Shown here: positions 55,027 through 64,000 of the stretch, piece by piece | How positions within the stretch are numbered: the first letter of the stretch is position 1 | Layout: each line of letters opens with the position of its first letter | From: Bacteroidota bacterium | GTDB taxonomy: Bacteria > Bacteroidota > Bacteroidia > B-17B0 > Aurantibacillaceae | Length of the DNA: 64,000 nt | Direction of reading: 5' to 3' | Assembly (NCBI GenBank): GCA_947450025.1 | Contig: CANFTW010000005.1 | Span: 124,001 to 188,000 of the forward strand | The notes under the pieces: model-generated | The model's input: the letters and a program-made list of their open reading frames with translations, nothing else | Database searches by the model: none | What the model was told of the DNA's origin: nothing | Translations under genes and position numbers: made by a program

Positions 55027-55677
55027 TTAATTCTTCGGAAAATAAACCGAATGCTTTTCATTATACATTCTTATATATTTTGTAGCAGATTCTTTACGCT
55101 TCTTTTTATTAAGAGACATGAATTCTTTATAAACTATATCATCCCGTTTTAAAAATTCTTCTAAATTTTCTAAATTGAACTCCACAATTTCTCCTGTATA
55201 AAAATCAAATAAAAACTGTCTAATTTCTCTCGTTTTGCGAGAGGTACTATTTATTGGAGTATTCATAAATGGGTCATATCCAGGAGAATAACTATATACT
55301 TCTACGGTTCCAATAAAATTACTAATGGCTCCAAAAACAGGAATTCGATAAAAATTTTTATCCTGATTAATGAAAATTATATTGTTTTGGCAATAACCCC
55401 AAACTTGTTCGGATTTTACTTTTGCAACAGATCCATCTCTTTCTGTATACTCTATAACATCTTCTTCAATCAATTTCGAATAAAAATCAAGTTGATCTTT
55501 ATTAATCGAAGTAATTATCTTTTCCTTTGGAATTGGCCAATTATATCTAAAATCTTGATACGATAAATAAAGTCCTTCGTAAAGCCTAAAATCTCTTGTA
55601 TAAGCTACTGAATCTTGAGATTGACAACTCCCAATTCCTATAAAACTTATTATAAATAACATCAAGTGATACCGCAT
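55027..55677 (-). CDS. Putative lipoprotein of unknown function
   Basis: A 216-residue protein with a short N-terminal hydrophobic stretch ending IGIGSC, a fair lipobox with Cys18. The mature part is mixed alpha/beta and includes VWGYCQNNIIFINQDKNFYRIP and a Lys-rich C-terminal helix. I do not recognise a domain. It stands alone, 50 bp from the divergent subtilisin-like gene. The pattern (short strands after a YEGLYLSYQDF opening) is common in small Bacteroidota lipoproteins. Confidence 0.65.
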   Translation of the reverse strand: MRYHLMLFIISFIGIGSCQSQDSVAYTRDFRLYEGLYLSYQDFRYNWPIPKEKIITSINKDQLDFYSKLIEEDVIEYTERDGSVAKVKSEQVWGYCQNNIIFINQDKNFYRIPVFGAISNFIGTVEVYSYSPGYDPFMNTPINSTSRKTREIRQFLFDFYTGEIVEFNLENLEEFLKRDDIVYKEFMSLNKKKRKESATKYIRMYNEKHSVYFPKN

Positions 55678-55727
55678 GATGTAAATATCTAAATTATTTG
55701 TAATTTAATGCTATAATTTTTAATGAT

Positions 55728-57836
55728 ATGAAATTGTATTTTGCATTTTTTAGTACACTATTTTTTTTTCAATTACAGGCTCAGTCTGTTTTTAATGTTG
55801 AACTTATTAAAAAAATAGAATATAGTTTGCCTTCTGAAAAAATTAATGTATTGGTGCTAACAAAACCAACATCTAAAATCAATTTTTCAGACTTTAATGC
55901 TGTAAATGTAAATTACCAAGCAGGTAACATCTATTCAATTACTTCCAATCTTTCAACGATTCAGAAAATAGGAAAATTAAAAGAGGTGATTAGAATAGAA
56001 TATTCGCAAAAACATCTTCAATTAATGAGTGACACTTGTATGGTTCGTAATAGGATTAAAGAGATTAAATTAGGCATGTCTCCGCTTTTTCAGGCTTATG
56101 ATGGTTCTGGAGTTATTATTGGGATTATAGATACAGGAACAGATTTTAATCACCCTGATTTCAAAGACATCAATGGTCATTCTAGAATAAAATATCTTTG
56201 GGATATGACAAAACCTAACTCTGTTAGCACTCCTACTGCTTTTGGATATGGACAAGAATGGACCAATGCAGATATAGATATGGGACTTTGTACACATACT
56301 GATTTAGTTCATTACGGTCATGGCACAAACAGTTCAGGGATAGCCGCAGGAAATGGATACTCAATTAATAAGTATGAAGGAATAGCTCCTAAAGCTGATT
56401 TGATAGTTGTGGCAATCGATTTTAACCGACCTGGATTTACTATTGCTGATGCCCTTCAATATATTATTAATAAATCGCTTACTCTTAATAAACCTTTAGT
56501 TGTAAACGCCAGTTTAGGTGATTATTATGGCAGCCATGATGGAACAGATTTAGAAACTCAAATGATTAACAATTTAATTTCCGGGATTCCTGGAAGAGCA
56601 CTTATCGCTTCTGCTGGAAATGGAGGTAACATAAATTTCCATGTAGGTTATAATATCGTACCATCTGATACAGGTTATACATGGATTAGCAATAGCACTC
56701 ATACTATTGAAGTGTCTGAATATGCAGATACTTTGCAGATAAAAAATGTCAAATATAGTATTAGTGTTACTAACACTGGACTAACTGATTTGGGTAATAC
56801 ATCTTATCATTTCTACAATTATGCATTAGGCACTTTAAAAAGAGATACTATCTATAACAATAACCATCGAATAGGGATTATAGAAAGTATTGCTAGTATT
56901 AATCCATTTGGAGTTTACGAATTAAACCTAACAATTAAGGCAGATAGTGCTGGATATTTATGGGGAATAAAACATGCGGGTAATGGTAGAATTGATTCAT
57001 GGAATTTTGACTACATCGATGGAAATTTGCCAACTATGTTAAACTATCCAAATATTATTCATTACAAAATACCTGATAATCATCAGACAATTGTCAGTAA
57101 TTTTCAATGCAGTAATGAAGTGATTACTGTAGGAAACTATGTTAATAGAAATCAATATTTTGATGTCAATAATACTTTACAAACTACTACTGAAGTTCCG
57201 GGACAATTGCATGCGACAAGTAGTTTAGGTCCAACAAGAGATAATAGAATAAAGCCAGATATTACAGCTACTGGAGGAACAATATTAGCTAGTTCACCGC
57301 TAGCTCATATTTTAAATTTAAAGATAAATGCCCCCTATTTAGTTGCACAAGGAGGTTTTCATGTCACAGCAGGAGGAACTTCTGCATCCAGCCCAGTTGT
57401 TGCTGGATTAGCAGCTTTATATTTTCAAAGGCATCCAAATGCAACTAACCAAGACCTAAAACAAGCGATTCTTAACTGTGCCTATACGGATGCTTTCACA
57501 GGAAGTTCATTACCTAACAATCAATGGGGATATGGAAAACTGGATGGTTTTGCGACCATGTGGTGTGGTGAAAATTTAACCAATATCAAAACTTATTCTG
57601 ATAAAGGACAAATACAAGTCTATCCAAATCCATTTACCAACGAAACCAACATTCAGTTTATGGATAACACTAAAAAAATCATCAAATTATATAATACGGC
57701 AGGTGAATTAGTTTTTAATGATGAGTGCAATAGCAGCTCCTATGTCTTGAAAAAAGATCATTTATCAGCTGGATTATACTTGTTATGGAGTGAAGAGAAA
57801 AATATAACTTATAAAATTAAAATCGTTATTTTGTAG
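55728..57836 (+). CDS. Subtilisin-like S8 family serine peptidase, T9SS substrate
   Basis: The 702-residue protein has a signal peptide (~1-18), an N-terminal inhibitor-like region (to ~100), and a peptidase S8 domain. The catalytic Asp is in GIIDTGTDFNHPDF, His in HYGHGTNSSGIAAG, and Ser in GGTSASSPVVAG. A beta-rich insert of roughly 200 residues lies between His and Ser. The protein ends in a type A T9SS sorting domain starting VYPNPFTNET. It should be a cell-surface or secreted protease. Confidence 0.92.
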   Translation: MKLYFAFFSTLFFFQLQAQSVFNVELIKKIEYSLPSEKINVLVLTKPTSKINFSDFNAVNVNYQAGNIYSITSNLSTIQKIGKLKEVIRIEYSQKHLQLMSDTCMVRNRIKEIKLGMSPLFQAYDGSGVIIGIIDTGTDFNHPDFKDINGHSRIKYLWDMTKPNSVSTPTAFGYGQEWTNADIDMGLCTHTDLVHYGHGTNSSGIAAGNGYSINKYEGIAPKADLIVVAIDFNRPGFTIADALQYIINKSLTLNKPLVVNASLGDYYGSHDGTDLETQMINNLISGIPGRALIASAGNGGNINFHVGYNIVPSDTGYTWISNSTHTIEVSEYADTLQIKNVKYSISVTNTGLTDLGNTSYHFYNYALGTLKRDTIYNNNHRIGIIESIASINPFGVYELNLTIKADSAGYLWGIKHAGNGRIDSWNFDYIDGNLPTMLNYPNIIHYKIPDNHQTIVSNFQCSNEVITVGNYVNRNQYFDVNNTLQTTTEVPGQLHATSSLGPTRDNRIKPDITATGGTILASSPLAHILNLKINAPYLVAQGGFHVTAGGTSASSPVVAGLAALYFQRHPNATNQDLKQAILNCAYTDAFTGSSLPNNQWGYGKLDGFATMWCGENLTNIKTYSDKGQIQVYPNPFTNETNIQFMDNTKKIIKLYNTAGELVFNDECNSSSYVLKKDHLSAGLYLLWSEEKNITYKIKIVIL

Positions 57837-57890
57837 CAGAAATTTAATTATCAAATACTATTTTTAAAGTAATAACGTTATAAGCATTAA

Positions 57891-58709
57891 ATGAAATTTA
57901 TTTTTTACATATTTATCACTTTACTAATCTTTACTCATTCTGTTCATTCGCAAACCAAGAGAAGAAACTTTAAACAACATGAAGTAGGCATTTTGATTGG
58001 TGGGTCATATTACATCGGTGATTTAAATCCACGCAAACAGTTTTTTTTAACACAACCTGCCATTGGTGCATTTTATAGATATACTCCAAACTACAGATAT
58101 GCTTTTAGAGCTGGGTTTAATTTTGGAACTATTATGGGAGATGATTCCCAAACTGAGGATGCTGATCAATTGCAGCGCAATTTGAATTTTAAATCACAAA
58201 TCATTGAAGCTCATTTTTTAACTGAATTTAATTTTTTAGAATATCGGATTAGTAATGATAAATATAAATTCACCACTTTTTTATTTTTAGGATTAGATGT
58301 ATTTAAATTTAAACCATTAGCGAATGTTGGCAGTTATTGGGTTCCACTGCAACCTCTTCATACAGAAGGACAGAGTAAAGGTTATAAATTAATACAAGTT
58401 GCCATTCCTTTTGGAATTGGAGCGAAAATAAATGTTTCGAAAAAAGTAGGAATTGGAATTGAATGGGGACCTCGTAAAACCTTCACGGATTATTTAGATG
58501 ATGTAAGCGGCACCTATCCAGATGCCAGTATTATTCCATTTACTAAAAATCACGCCGCTGAGTTATCAGATCGATCAAAAAATGCTGGCAATAATGTAAA
58601 TAAACAACGAGGGAATCCAAGAACTAAAGATTGGTACTTCTTTTTTGGAGTTACCTTAAATATCAAATTAAATATGAAGGCCCCTCCTTGTCACGCCTAT
58701 AATCACTAA
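57891..58709 (+). CDS. DUF6089 family outer membrane beta-barrel protein
   Basis: A 272-residue protein with a signal peptide (~1-20) and repeated beta-strands (HEVGILIGGSYYIGDLNP, AIGAFYRYTPNYRYAFRAG), as in the DUF6089 group of Bacteroidota. The C-terminus DWYFFFGVTLNIKLN is a barrel-like strand, followed by a short tail with Cys and His. Function is unknown. It follows the S8 peptidase gene by 54 bp and overlaps the 3' end of the convergent carbonic-anhydrase-like gene by 4 bp. Confidence 0.78.
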   Translation: MKFIFYIFITLLIFTHSVHSQTKRRNFKQHEVGILIGGSYYIGDLNPRKQFFLTQPAIGAFYRYTPNYRYAFRAGFNFGTIMGDDSQTEDADQLQRNLNFKSQIIEAHFLTEFNFLEYRISNDKYKFTTFLFLGLDVFKFKPLANVGSYWVPLQPLHTEGQSKGYKLIQVAIPFGIGAKINVSKKVGIGIEWGPRKTFTDYLDDVSGTYPDASIIPFTKNHAAELSDRSKNAGNNVNKQRGNPRTKDWYFFFGVTLNIKLNMKAPPCHAYNH

Positions 58710-59320
58710 TTTTTATTCTTTTTTACTTTTACCTCGTTCCATGTTTTATATTCATTTTGTTGCTCTGGTCTAAAAGCTGGCATTCTTCTTAAAGGTTCAC
58801 AAGGTTTTAATGAAGCATAACAATCTGCTGGTAACTGCTGGTATAAAGTTGTTCCTTTTGTTTTCCAAGAAATCATTTCATCACTCACGTCTTTAACTAT
58901 CTTAGCTGGATTTCCAACCACAACTTTTCTATCTTCTATAATAGTATCAGCAGGGACAAAACATAACGCCCCAATAATACAATTATCGCCAATGACACAA
59001 TTATCCATAACGACGGCATTCATTCCCACTAATACATTTTTACCAATAGTTCCTCCATGAATAATGGCGCCATGCCCAATATGTGCCGCTTCTTTTAATA
59101 ATACCGTTGTTCCTGGAAACATATGAATGGTACAATTCTCTTGCACATTACAACCATCTTCAATAATAATTTGCCCCCAATCGCCACGAATAGCGGCACC
59201 CGGACCAACGTATACATTTTTACCTATAATTACATTACCAGTAACAGTGGCGTTTGGATGAATAAAAGATGATTTATCTATAACTGGTTTATAACCGTTG
59301 AATTCGAAAATGTTTGCCAT
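58706..59320 (-). CDS. Gamma carbonic anhydrase-like / PaaY-type hexapeptide protein
   Basis: A 204-residue left-handed beta-helix protein with hexapeptide repeats (~10-150). His residues in TIHMFPG and GHGAIIHGG are placed like the zinc ligands of gamma-class carbonic anhydrases. The C-terminal part (CYASLKPCEPL) resembles PaaY and CaiE. PaaY is a thioesterase in phenylacetate breakdown, but no such genes are nearby, so either activity is possible. Confidence 0.85.
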   Translation of the reverse strand: MANIFEFNGYKPVIDKSSFIHPNATVTGNVIIGKNVYVGPGAAIRGDWGQIIIEDGCNVQENCTIHMFPGTTVLLKEAAHIGHGAIIHGGTIGKNVLVGMNAVVMDNCVIGDNCIIGALCFVPADTIIEDRKVVVGNPAKIVKDVSDEMISWKTKGTTLYQQLPADCYASLKPCEPLRRMPAFRPEQQNEYKTWNEVKVKKNKN

Positions 59321-59383
59321 TGTGTTTGTTGTTTATTGAACGCTGATGACGCAGATTGTTTATGATTTAATAAGATTTTAAAT

Positions 59384-59602
59384 TTATTTTATTTCGCAAT
59401 AGCCTCCGTTTACATAATCACTTGAATTTTCATAATCATTCTTACATTTAGTTAGTGCTGCATCTTTTTTTCTTTCTTTGTATGAATCAGAAAATTGCTC
59501 AACGATGTAGCCTCTTCTGTCTGAATAGCATTTACAGATATACTCTTTTTTACAAGAGACGCATAAGCTGATGAAATAAAAAATAAAAAATAAATTTTTC
59601 AT
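59384..59602 (-). CDS. Small Cys-rich putative lipoprotein
   Basis: A 72-residue protein with a lipoprotein signal ending LCVSC (Cys17). The mature part has CKC, KCKND and YCEIK cysteines, which may form disulfides. No family is recognised. The ATG is 16 bp after the prfC stop, so the two are probably on one transcript. Small lipoproteins of this kind are common in the phylum and seldom characterised. Confidence 0.6.
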   Translation of the reverse strand: MKNLFFIFYFISLCVSCKKEYICKCYSDRRGYIVEQFSDSYKERKKDAALTKCKNDYENSSDYVNGGYCEIK

Positions 59603-59618
59603 AGTATAAATTTACAAA

Positions 59619-61202
59619 TTAAAACTCACTCTTTAAATGAAATTTAATTTCCGGAAATTTAGTTTGTGCCATCTCAAGTAGCCAAGCAGATTCAGCTAAA
59701 AACACTAAACGATTTTCTTTATCATAGGCAATATGATTAGACTTATCAATTAAAAATTCATCTAATTTTTTCTTATCACTACATTCGATCCAAAGTGCCT
59801 TATATAAATTCACGGAATCATATCCACAAGAGGCATTGTACTCTGCCTTTAATCGATGCTGTATAACCTCAAATTGTAAAGCCCCAACAGTACCAACCAC
59901 TTTTCGACCATCTGCTTTTTTAGTAAATAACTGAGCAACACCTTCGTCGGTTAGTTGTTCTAAGCCTTTTTGTAATTGCTTCGTTTTCATTGGATCCAAG
60001 TTGGTAACATATTTAAACAACTCTGGAGAGAAACTTGGGATGCCTTTGAAATTAAACTTAGCGCCTTCGGTTAAGGTATCTCCAATTTTAAAATTACCTG
60101 CATCATACAAACCAATGACATCACCTGGAAATGATTCATCAATGACCGATTTTTGTTGAGCCATAAATGCTGTTGGATTGCTAAAGCGCATGTCTTTTCC
60201 TTCACGCACATTGTAATAATATTTATTACGTTCGAACTTACCGGATACAATTCGTAAAAATGCAATTCTATCTCTGTGTTTAGGATCTAGGTTAGCATGA
60301 ATCTTAAATACAAAACCACTAAATTTTTGTGTTTCTGGTTCAATATGACCTGCAGCATCTGTATCTCTACCTTGAGGTGTCGGTGCAATTTCAACAAAAC
60401 AATCCAACAATTCTTTGATTCCAAAATTATTAACTGCACTTCCAAAAAACACAGGACTGACATTAGCTTTTAGGTATTCTTGTTTGTCAAAATCATCATA
60501 TACCCCATCAATTAATGTAATATCATCGCGTAATTGATTGGCAAAATCTTCACTAATATATTTTTCAATTTCAGAATCATTGACATTATCTAACACTACG
60601 CTTTCTTCAACCGTCGTCTTGCTATCGCCTTGAAATAATGACAATTTTTTTTCATATAAATTATAGACTCCTTTAAAGGACTTGCCAATACCTATTGGCC
60701 AAGTTAAAGGGCGTACTCTAATTTTTAATTCTTTTTCAATCTCATCTAATAAATCAAATGCATTTTGCCCTTCACGATCCATTTTATTAACAAACACAAT
60801 AACGGGTGTGTTACGCATACGACATACTTCTAATAACTTACGAGTTTGAGGCTCTACTCCTTTTACACAGTCAATGACCATAATAACGCTGTCAACTGCA
60901 GACAAGGTGCGATAAGTGTCTTCCGCAAAATCTTCGTGACCAGGAGTATCTAAAATATTAACCTTAAAATCGCGGTAATCAAACGCCATCACGGAAGTAG
61001 AAACAGAGATACCACGTTGTTTCTCAATTTCCATGAAATCGGAAGTCGTTGATTTTTTAATTTTATTTGACTTTACGGCACCCGCAGACTGGATAGCTCC
61101 TCCAAATAGTAATAATTTTTCTGTTAGAGTTGTTTTACCAGCATCAGGGTGAGCAATAATGGCAAACGTTTTTCTTTTATGTAATTCTTCTGTAAAACTC
61201 AT
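59619..61202 (-). CDS. prfC: Peptide chain release factor 3
   Basis: A 527-residue translational GTPase with [15 protein letters not shown] (P-loop), the [14 protein letters not shown] switch and NKMDREG motifs. Domains II and III follow, with [20 protein letters not shown] close to the end. The length and HPDAGKT spelling separate it from EF-G. It recycles RF1 and RF2 from the ribosome. Confidence 0.95.
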   Translation of the reverse strand: MSFTEELHKRKTFAIIAHPDAGKTTLTEKLLLFGGAIQSAGAVKSNKIKKSTTSDFMEIEKQRGISVSTSVMAFDYRDFKVNILDTPGHEDFAEDTYRTLSAVDSVIMVIDCVKGVEPQTRKLLEVCRMRNTPVIVFVNKMDREGQNAFDLLDEIEKELKIRVRPLTWPIGIGKSFKGVYNLYEKKLSLFQGDSKTTVEESVVLDNVNDSEIEKYISEDFANQLRDDITLIDGVYDDFDKQEYLKANVSPVFFGSAVNNFGIKELLDCFVEIAPTPQGRDTDAAGHIEPETQKFSGFVFKIHANLDPKHRDRIAFLRIVSGKFERNKYYYNVREGKDMRFSNPTAFMAQQKSVIDESFPGDVIGLYDAGNFKIGDTLTEGAKFNFKGIPSFSPELFKYVTNLDPMKTKQLQKGLEQLTDEGVAQLFTKKADGRKVVGTVGALQFEVIQHRLKAEYNASCGYDSVNLYKALWIECSDKKKLDEFLIDKSNHIAYDKENRLVFLAESAWLLEMAQTKFPEIKFHLKSEF

Positions 61203-61261
61203 GTATTTAAAATAAGGGTATAAAGATAGCTTTTTTTTAAGAGACAGGAATCTCTTGATTT

Positions 61262-63811
61262 TTAGAAAGGATAACCAATACCAAAACTTAGTACAGGATA
61301 TTTTAGTGGCTGTTTATCAAATGTCCATCGATTATTTTCAGCATACTCAGGATCTCTTAACTTAACTGCTGCATCTAGTCTTAAGATAAAAAAGCTAAAA
61401 TCATAACGTAAACCGAAACCGGATCCGATAGCAATTTCCTTATAGAATTTATCTGTTTTAAATTGTCCTTTAGGCTTGCTTGGGTCATTGTAGGATAACC
61501 AAATATTTCCAGCATCTAAAAACCAAGCGCCAAAAAAAGACTTAAAAATATGAAAACGATATTCTAGGTTACTTTCTATTTGTACGTTACCAATTTTATC
61601 ATATCTAGCAGTAGATGTTCCCGGATCATATCCTCCAGGCCCTAAAGTTCTTGCCCTCCATGCTCTTATACCATTTGGTCCTCCACTAAAAAAACTTTGT
61701 TCGTATGGTAACACCGAAAGATTTGATAATGGTTTACCAAATCCACCAGCAATTCGGTATACTAATTTACTTAATTTACGAATCTTAAAATAAACACGAT
61801 AATCTACATCAATTTTTACAAATTGTGAAAAAGGTACCCCCTGAATAATGTAACGGCCAAGCGAGTCCTTTTGTTCATTAGAAGCATTTAAAATACTTCG
61901 CAATAAATTACCTGATGAACTTAATTTCACTTTTAAGTACATTAAATTTCGTTTATTTTTTAAGGACTGATTACTATACGTGGCTGATACTTTAGATAAT
62001 GTGGTGATGTGATTTTGAAATGAATTTAATAAAAACAAATTATTTAAGGATTCTAATTCTGATTTGTAGGAAGGGGATAATTTAGCTTTGACAACATAGG
62101 CCTCTAATGGTATTATCTCATACATTAATAAACTCTTACTATTTGTAAACTTAAAACCATAAGAGATATTAGCGATTGTTCGATTAAAATTCTGACTAGA
62201 CTGATAGTTTAATGATAAATTTAAAATAGTTTTAGGTTGAAAAAAATAGCGTTTTTCAGCCTGATCTTTTTTGTAATAAAACAAAGTAAATGGAAAAAGC
62301 GGTTTAGGAAAATAGATATTCAATTCTGGTCCAAATTGAAATGTGTTAAATAATCGTTGAATATCACTTACCTGATCAACATTTTGAGGTGTTTCCAAGG
62401 TAGTGTTTAAAGCCTTTTGAGAGGTTAATGATCCTTTTAATTTTAATTCAACTAGTTCAGCACCTTTAAATGCATTTTTATTCTGAAACACAATGCTACC
62501 TGCAACACCGTAATTATCAGATGTTTTTGTTCCTTCTGCTTCAATGGTAATTGATTGTTTAATAACTGGTTGACATACTATATAACAATCTAGTTTATCA
62601 AGATCATTTGGGTTTTTTAAATATTGTATGTATACCGATTTAAAAACCCTTAAGGCACTTAAGCCTTTATAGGTATCTTCAGAAAAATCTTGCTGGTAAA
62701 GTTGTCCTGGTAAAATAGAAATATTCCTTGTCAAATCTTTCCTTCTAAACTTTAAAGGATTATTATGCAGAATCTTTAAACCATTATACTCTATCGTATC
62801 TTTCATATAAACAGACTCCGATTTTCCTTTAAAATCGGGAATGTTTTCAGGAATAACATAAACATTTTCAATAGAAAAACGCGGGTGATTAATAAAAACT
62901 AAAGAGTCATTTGTTTCACTAAATGGTCTTGAAAACATTTTGACGCCTATTGTAAGATTAACGTTTCGTCCTATTAAATTAGTGTCAGCTAAATAATACA
63001 CGTATTCAGGAGCAAAATAATAGTAACCATTGTTTAATAAACTTTCGGTGATACGTCCTCTCTCTTTTTGAAAAATCTCTTCATCATAAATCATGTGTCT
63101 TTTAATTAAAGAAGTGGCGGTGTCATTATATATAAAATATTCAATTAAAGGATCTTCAATTTTATAATTAATATTTTGTATGGCATAAGGTTTAGTATTT
63201 GAAATAAAATAAAAAATCTTTGCTCTTTTGTTCTTAAAATCTAATGACAAACTATCGGTTACTTTAGCATCAAAATAACCTTTAGAAAAAACAAATTTTT
63301 GTAATTGATTTTTAGTGATTTTCGTTAAAAACGTATCTAGCAAAACAGGCGGTTCACCTGCCTCCATGATACTTTCGCGAAAAGTTGGTTTTTCTTTATT
63401 TTTTAAATTTGGTTGCTTTTTAGGCTTACCTTTAGCTAATCGTTTCGTGTTGCGCTCAGCATTTTTTCTTATTCGTTTTGTATTTATTCTATCGTATCTT
63501 AAATCTCTTTTAGCTTTTTTTTCAAGCATTTTTTGTTGATCAACTTGATTATAAAGCCATAAATTGAATCGTACTAATTTTAAAATTTTCCTATTGGGTT
63601 TTTGTCTAATAAAAGCTTCTAATTCTGCATGATCAATGAGTGTTCCGTTATGCTTAATAGTGTTTTTACTAAGCAATAATTCATTTTCTTTCAAATGTTT
63701 GTTAACGTTACAAGAAACTAAAAAAATAGAAAACACCAACACCCCCATAAAAACGCTTGTTATTTTACGGGTATGCTTTAAAATACTTTTAATATCGTTA
63801 AGATAGGTCAA
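61262..63811 (-). CDS. tamL: TamL-like Omp85 outer membrane lipoprotein
   Basis: An 849-residue BamA/TamA-family protein. Unlike BamA it begins with a lipoprotein signal ending FLVSC (Cys ~34), then a basic stretch with many Lys and Arg (~95-140), POTRA-like repeats (~190-440), and a C-terminal barrel. The loop-6 motif reads GIRAW, in place of VRGF, within [17 protein letters not shown]. This lipidated form is the TamL of Bacteroidota, partner of TamB. It sits head-to-head with a TrmH-type gene, 43 bp apart. Confidence 0.87.
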   Translation of the reverse strand: MTYLNDIKSILKHTRKITSVFMGVLVFSIFLVSCNVNKHLKENELLLSKNTIKHNGTLIDHAELEAFIRQKPNRKILKLVRFNLWLYNQVDQQKMLEKKAKRDLRYDRINTKRIRKNAERNTKRLAKGKPKKQPNLKNKEKPTFRESIMEAGEPPVLLDTFLTKITKNQLQKFVFSKGYFDAKVTDSLSLDFKNKRAKIFYFISNTKPYAIQNINYKIEDPLIEYFIYNDTATSLIKRHMIYDEEIFQKERGRITESLLNNGYYYFAPEYVYYLADTNLIGRNVNLTIGVKMFSRPFSETNDSLVFINHPRFSIENVYVIPENIPDFKGKSESVYMKDTIEYNGLKILHNNPLKFRRKDLTRNISILPGQLYQQDFSEDTYKGLSALRVFKSVYIQYLKNPNDLDKLDCYIVCQPVIKQSITIEAEGTKTSDNYGVAGSIVFQNKNAFKGAELVELKLKGSLTSQKALNTTLETPQNVDQVSDIQRLFNTFQFGPELNIYFPKPLFPFTLFYYKKDQAEKRYFFQPKTILNLSLNYQSSQNFNRTIANISYGFKFTNSKSLLMYEIIPLEAYVVKAKLSPSYKSELESLNNLFLLNSFQNHITTLSKVSATYSNQSLKNKRNLMYLKVKLSSSGNLLRSILNASNEQKDSLGRYIIQGVPFSQFVKIDVDYRVYFKIRKLSKLVYRIAGGFGKPLSNLSVLPYEQSFFSGGPNGIRAWRARTLGPGGYDPGTSTARYDKIGNVQIESNLEYRFHIFKSFFGAWFLDAGNIWLSYNDPSKPKGQFKTDKFYKEIAIGSGFGLRYDFSFFILRLDAAVKLRDPEYAENNRWTFDKQPLKYPVLSFGIGYPF

Positions 63812-63854
63812 ATGGTTTACTTACATTTATAGACTACTAATTTAAGTTTAAAAT

Positions 63855-64000
63855 ATGATTAGTAAAAATCAGATAAAACATATTCAATCTTTACACTCTA
63901 AAAAAAATAGAGAGGAAGAATCGTTATTTATTGTAGAAGGCGTTAAAATGGTCACCGAGTTCATTAGACACCAAAAATTTGTAATTAAAGAAGTCTATGC
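63855..64000 (+). CDS. TrmH/SpoU-type RNA methyltransferase (5' part, cut by window edge)
   Basis: Only the first 48 residues are in the window: an N-terminal helix with IKHIQSLHSKKNR, then a strand with SLFIVEGVKMVTEF. This matches the substrate-binding domain that opens TrmH-family enzymes such as RlmB-like ribose methyltransferases. The catalytic knot domain lies beyond the edge. Its ATG at 63855 is divergent from the tamL-like gene. Confidence 0.75.
   Translation, partial: MISKNQIKHIQSLHSKKNREEESLFIVEGVKMVTEFIRHQKFVIKEVY

Noticed and set aside
1-64000. tRNA or rRNA genes, CRISPR arrays, insertion sequences, phage or plasmid genes
   Set aside because: I saw no tRNA-like cloverleaf or T-loop sequence, no direct repeat-spacer array, and no transposase, integrase or phage-like protein among the frames; a tRNAscan-SE and ISfinder run would be decisive.

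Overview
The window is AT-rich chromosomal DNA from a member of the Bacteroidota. The evidence is: three secreted proteins with C-terminal type IX secretion (T9SS) sorting domains; gliding-type genes gldC, gldF and gldG; a TonB-dependent receptor with a carboxypeptidase-regulatory N-terminal domain; a TamL-type lipoprotein; the uppS-bamA-skp-skp block; and promoters of the Bacteroidota form TTTG-N18-20-TAnnTTTG. Menaquinone is made by the futalosine route (mqnB, mqnC, mqnD and a probable aminofutalosine deaminase), which argues against a typical Flavobacteriaceae species using the classical Men pathway. I could not place it below phylum. I found no tRNA, rRNA, CRISPR array, insertion sequence or prophage, and no gap over 300 bp without a gene.

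Layout. 0-8.3 kb: a cut oligopeptide ABC ATPase, a NatA/NatB-like exporter with a hydrolase-like protein, a DUF3050 protein behind rlmI, gldC with an S41 peptidase, and a thioredoxin pair. 8.4-16 kb: a large Ig-repeat T9SS substrate, then a tight unit mqnC-SDR-small secreted protein-TonB receptor, then an arginase-like protein that lacks half of its metal ligands. 17-25.5 kb: a CotH-family T9SS substrate, an M13 peptidase, mqnB-mqnD, queD-folE, and a PAS-SpoIIE phosphatase whose leader can form a pseudoknot. 25.5-33.7 kb: rlmN-lepB-wbqC, the deaminase candidate, a SiaB-like kinase with a deoxynucleoside kinase, and a PAP2-like/epimerase/CapA operon. 33.7-45.4 kb: gldF-gldG-unknown-dnaN, a PorE-like protein with a SPOR-like C-terminus, and uppS-bamA-skp-skp. 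45.5-53.2 kb: rimP-nusA-infB, with a promoter and a terminator-like hairpin in the leader, divergent from a small membrane protein and acpP-fabF-rnc. 53.2-64 kb: ettA, a lipoprotein, a subtilisin-like T9SS substrate, a DUF6089 barrel, a gamma-carbonic-anhydrase-like protein, prfC, tamL and a cut TrmH-type methyltransferase.

Most genes are housekeeping: envelope assembly, translation, quinone, pteridine and fatty acid synthesis. The points most worth testing are the two leader RNA structures (24250-24316 and 50216-50239), the PorE-like protein with a different peptidoglycan-binding end, the degenerate arginase, and the coupling of a TonB receptor to mqnC.
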